From positions 1 to 14,214 of the forward strand of contig CAJFTV010000025.1 in NCBI GenBank assembly GCA_904420055.1: a stretch of DNA of 14,214 nt, given 5' to 3'. Shown here in pieces: positions 13,756 to 14,214 of this stretch. The first letter of the stretch is position 1; each line of letters begins with the position of its first letter. This stretch comes from Candidatus Alloscillospira gallinarum. GTDB lineage: Bacteria > Bacillota > Clostridia > Oscillospirales > Oscillospiraceae. Below the pieces are notes generated by a model that searched no databases, was not told the DNA's origin, and saw only the letters and a program-made list of their open reading frames with translations. The translations under genes were made by a program, and so were the position numbers.

Positions 13756-14214
13756 ATGAAATCAATAATAGGAAAAATTACGGCAAGAATGCGCCGTCGG
13801 CATATGGCTCTGATTGCACTGCTTTTGGCCGCCGCGGCTATATTTTATGTGGTGAACAGCCCCGCTGTGGTAGGCGCTGCGGCAGTTACAAGGCAGCTTC
13901 CGATTTACTGCGTCCAGAGGGACAACAAGGCGGTATCTCTGTCATTTGACGCGGCGTGGGGAAATGAGGACACTCAGCAGCTTATCGACATTTTGGGAAA
14001 GTACAATGTCAAGGCCACTTTCTTTGTGGTTGGGGACTGGGTGGAGAAGTATCCCGAGTCGGTCAAAGCCCTTTCCGACGCGGGGCATGAGATAATGAAC
14101 CACTCAGACGACCACGCGCATTTTAATCAGCTCTCACACGACGAGATAGTTGCAAATATAACTGCCTGCAATGAAAAGATTGCGGAGATAACAGGGGTTA
14201 CGCCAACGCTGTTC
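13756..14214 (+). CDS. Membrane-anchored polysaccharide deacetylase, PdaB-like (partial)
   Basis: The first 153 residues of a NodB-fold polysaccharide deacetylase; the gene continues past the window. A basic start (RMRRRH, 11-16) and one hydrophobic segment (about 17-34) indicate a signal anchor with the enzyme outside the membrane. NodB motif 1 reads SFDAAWG (63-69): the catalytic-base Asp D65 is kept but the second Asp, a metal ligand in TFDDG enzymes, is Ala. Motif 2 is HSDDH (H116, H120), so the histidine ligands are intact. The SFDxxWG form is seen in PdaB-type proteins linked to spore cortex formation, where the substrate would be peptidoglycan N-acetylmuramic acid. ATG at 13756 has GGGAGGG eight bases upstream. 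Confidence 0.9.
   Translation, partial: MKSIIGKITARMRRRHMALIALLLAAAAIFYVVNSPAVVGAAAVTRQLPIYCVQRDNKAVSLSFDAAWGNEDTQQLIDILGKYNVKATFFVVGDWVEKYPESVKALSDAGHEIMNHSDDHAHFNQLSHDEIVANITACNEKIAEITGVTPTLF

Overview
The window looks like a chromosomal segment from a spore-forming, anaerobic Gram-positive bacterium of class Clostridia. The evidence is a T-box riboswitch in front of alaS, strong AGGAGG-type ribosome binding sites, many GTG starts, sigma-A-type promoters, a heterodimeric ABC exporter, a PdaB-type (sporulation) polysaccharide deacetylase and a CooC-type maturation ATPase. The genus cannot be named from sequence alone. I found no rRNA, tRNA, CRISPR array, insertion sequence or phage gene.

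Layout. (1) 13-3482: two overlapping genes encode the halves of a heterodimeric ABC exporter whose catalytic asymmetry is split across both genes. (2) 3496-3990: a tight module in which a strong intrinsic-terminator hairpin also carries the Shine-Dalgarno of a two-CBS-domain protein. (3) 3998-7442: a strong promoter, an extra 5' hairpin, an alanine T-box with readable antiterminator and terminator forms, then alaS and a HIT-family hydrolase, closed by a bidirectional terminator. (4) 8704-7530, minus strand: a three-gene cassette of a CooC-like ATPase, a 66-residue zinc-ribbon protein and a 56-residue remnant of a second ATPase that has lost the core of its P-loop. (5) 8871-9455: a divergent TetR-family regulator. 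It is separated from the cassette by 166 bases holding back-to-back promoters that share a palindromic -10 box, with operator-like palindromes on each side. (6) 9634-13488: a four-gene operon with its own promoter and terminator, encoding a zinc-dependent medium-chain dehydrogenase, a split transketolase (two subunits) and a short-chain dehydrogenase. (7) 13489-14214: a ferredoxin-like CxxCxxCxxxCP fragment, then the start of a membrane-anchored polysaccharide deacetylase that runs off the window.

How the genes work together. The ABC pair is one exporter. The T-box couples alaS-hit transcription to uncharged tRNA-Ala. The minus-strand cassette looks like metal or cofactor maturation, but no client enzyme such as CO dehydrogenase is in the window, and its third member appears decayed. 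The dehydrogenase-transketolase-dehydrogenase operon looks like a polyol or unusual-sugar pathway: oxidise to a ketose, transfer a C2 unit, reduce or oxidise a keto product. It has no kinase, aldolase or transporter of its own, so the substrate is unknown. The most unusual signals are the terminator/ribosome-site overlap before the CBS gene, the P-loop-less mini-ATPase in the CooC cassette, the shared divergent promoter, the extra T-box 5' domain and the compact transketolase operon.
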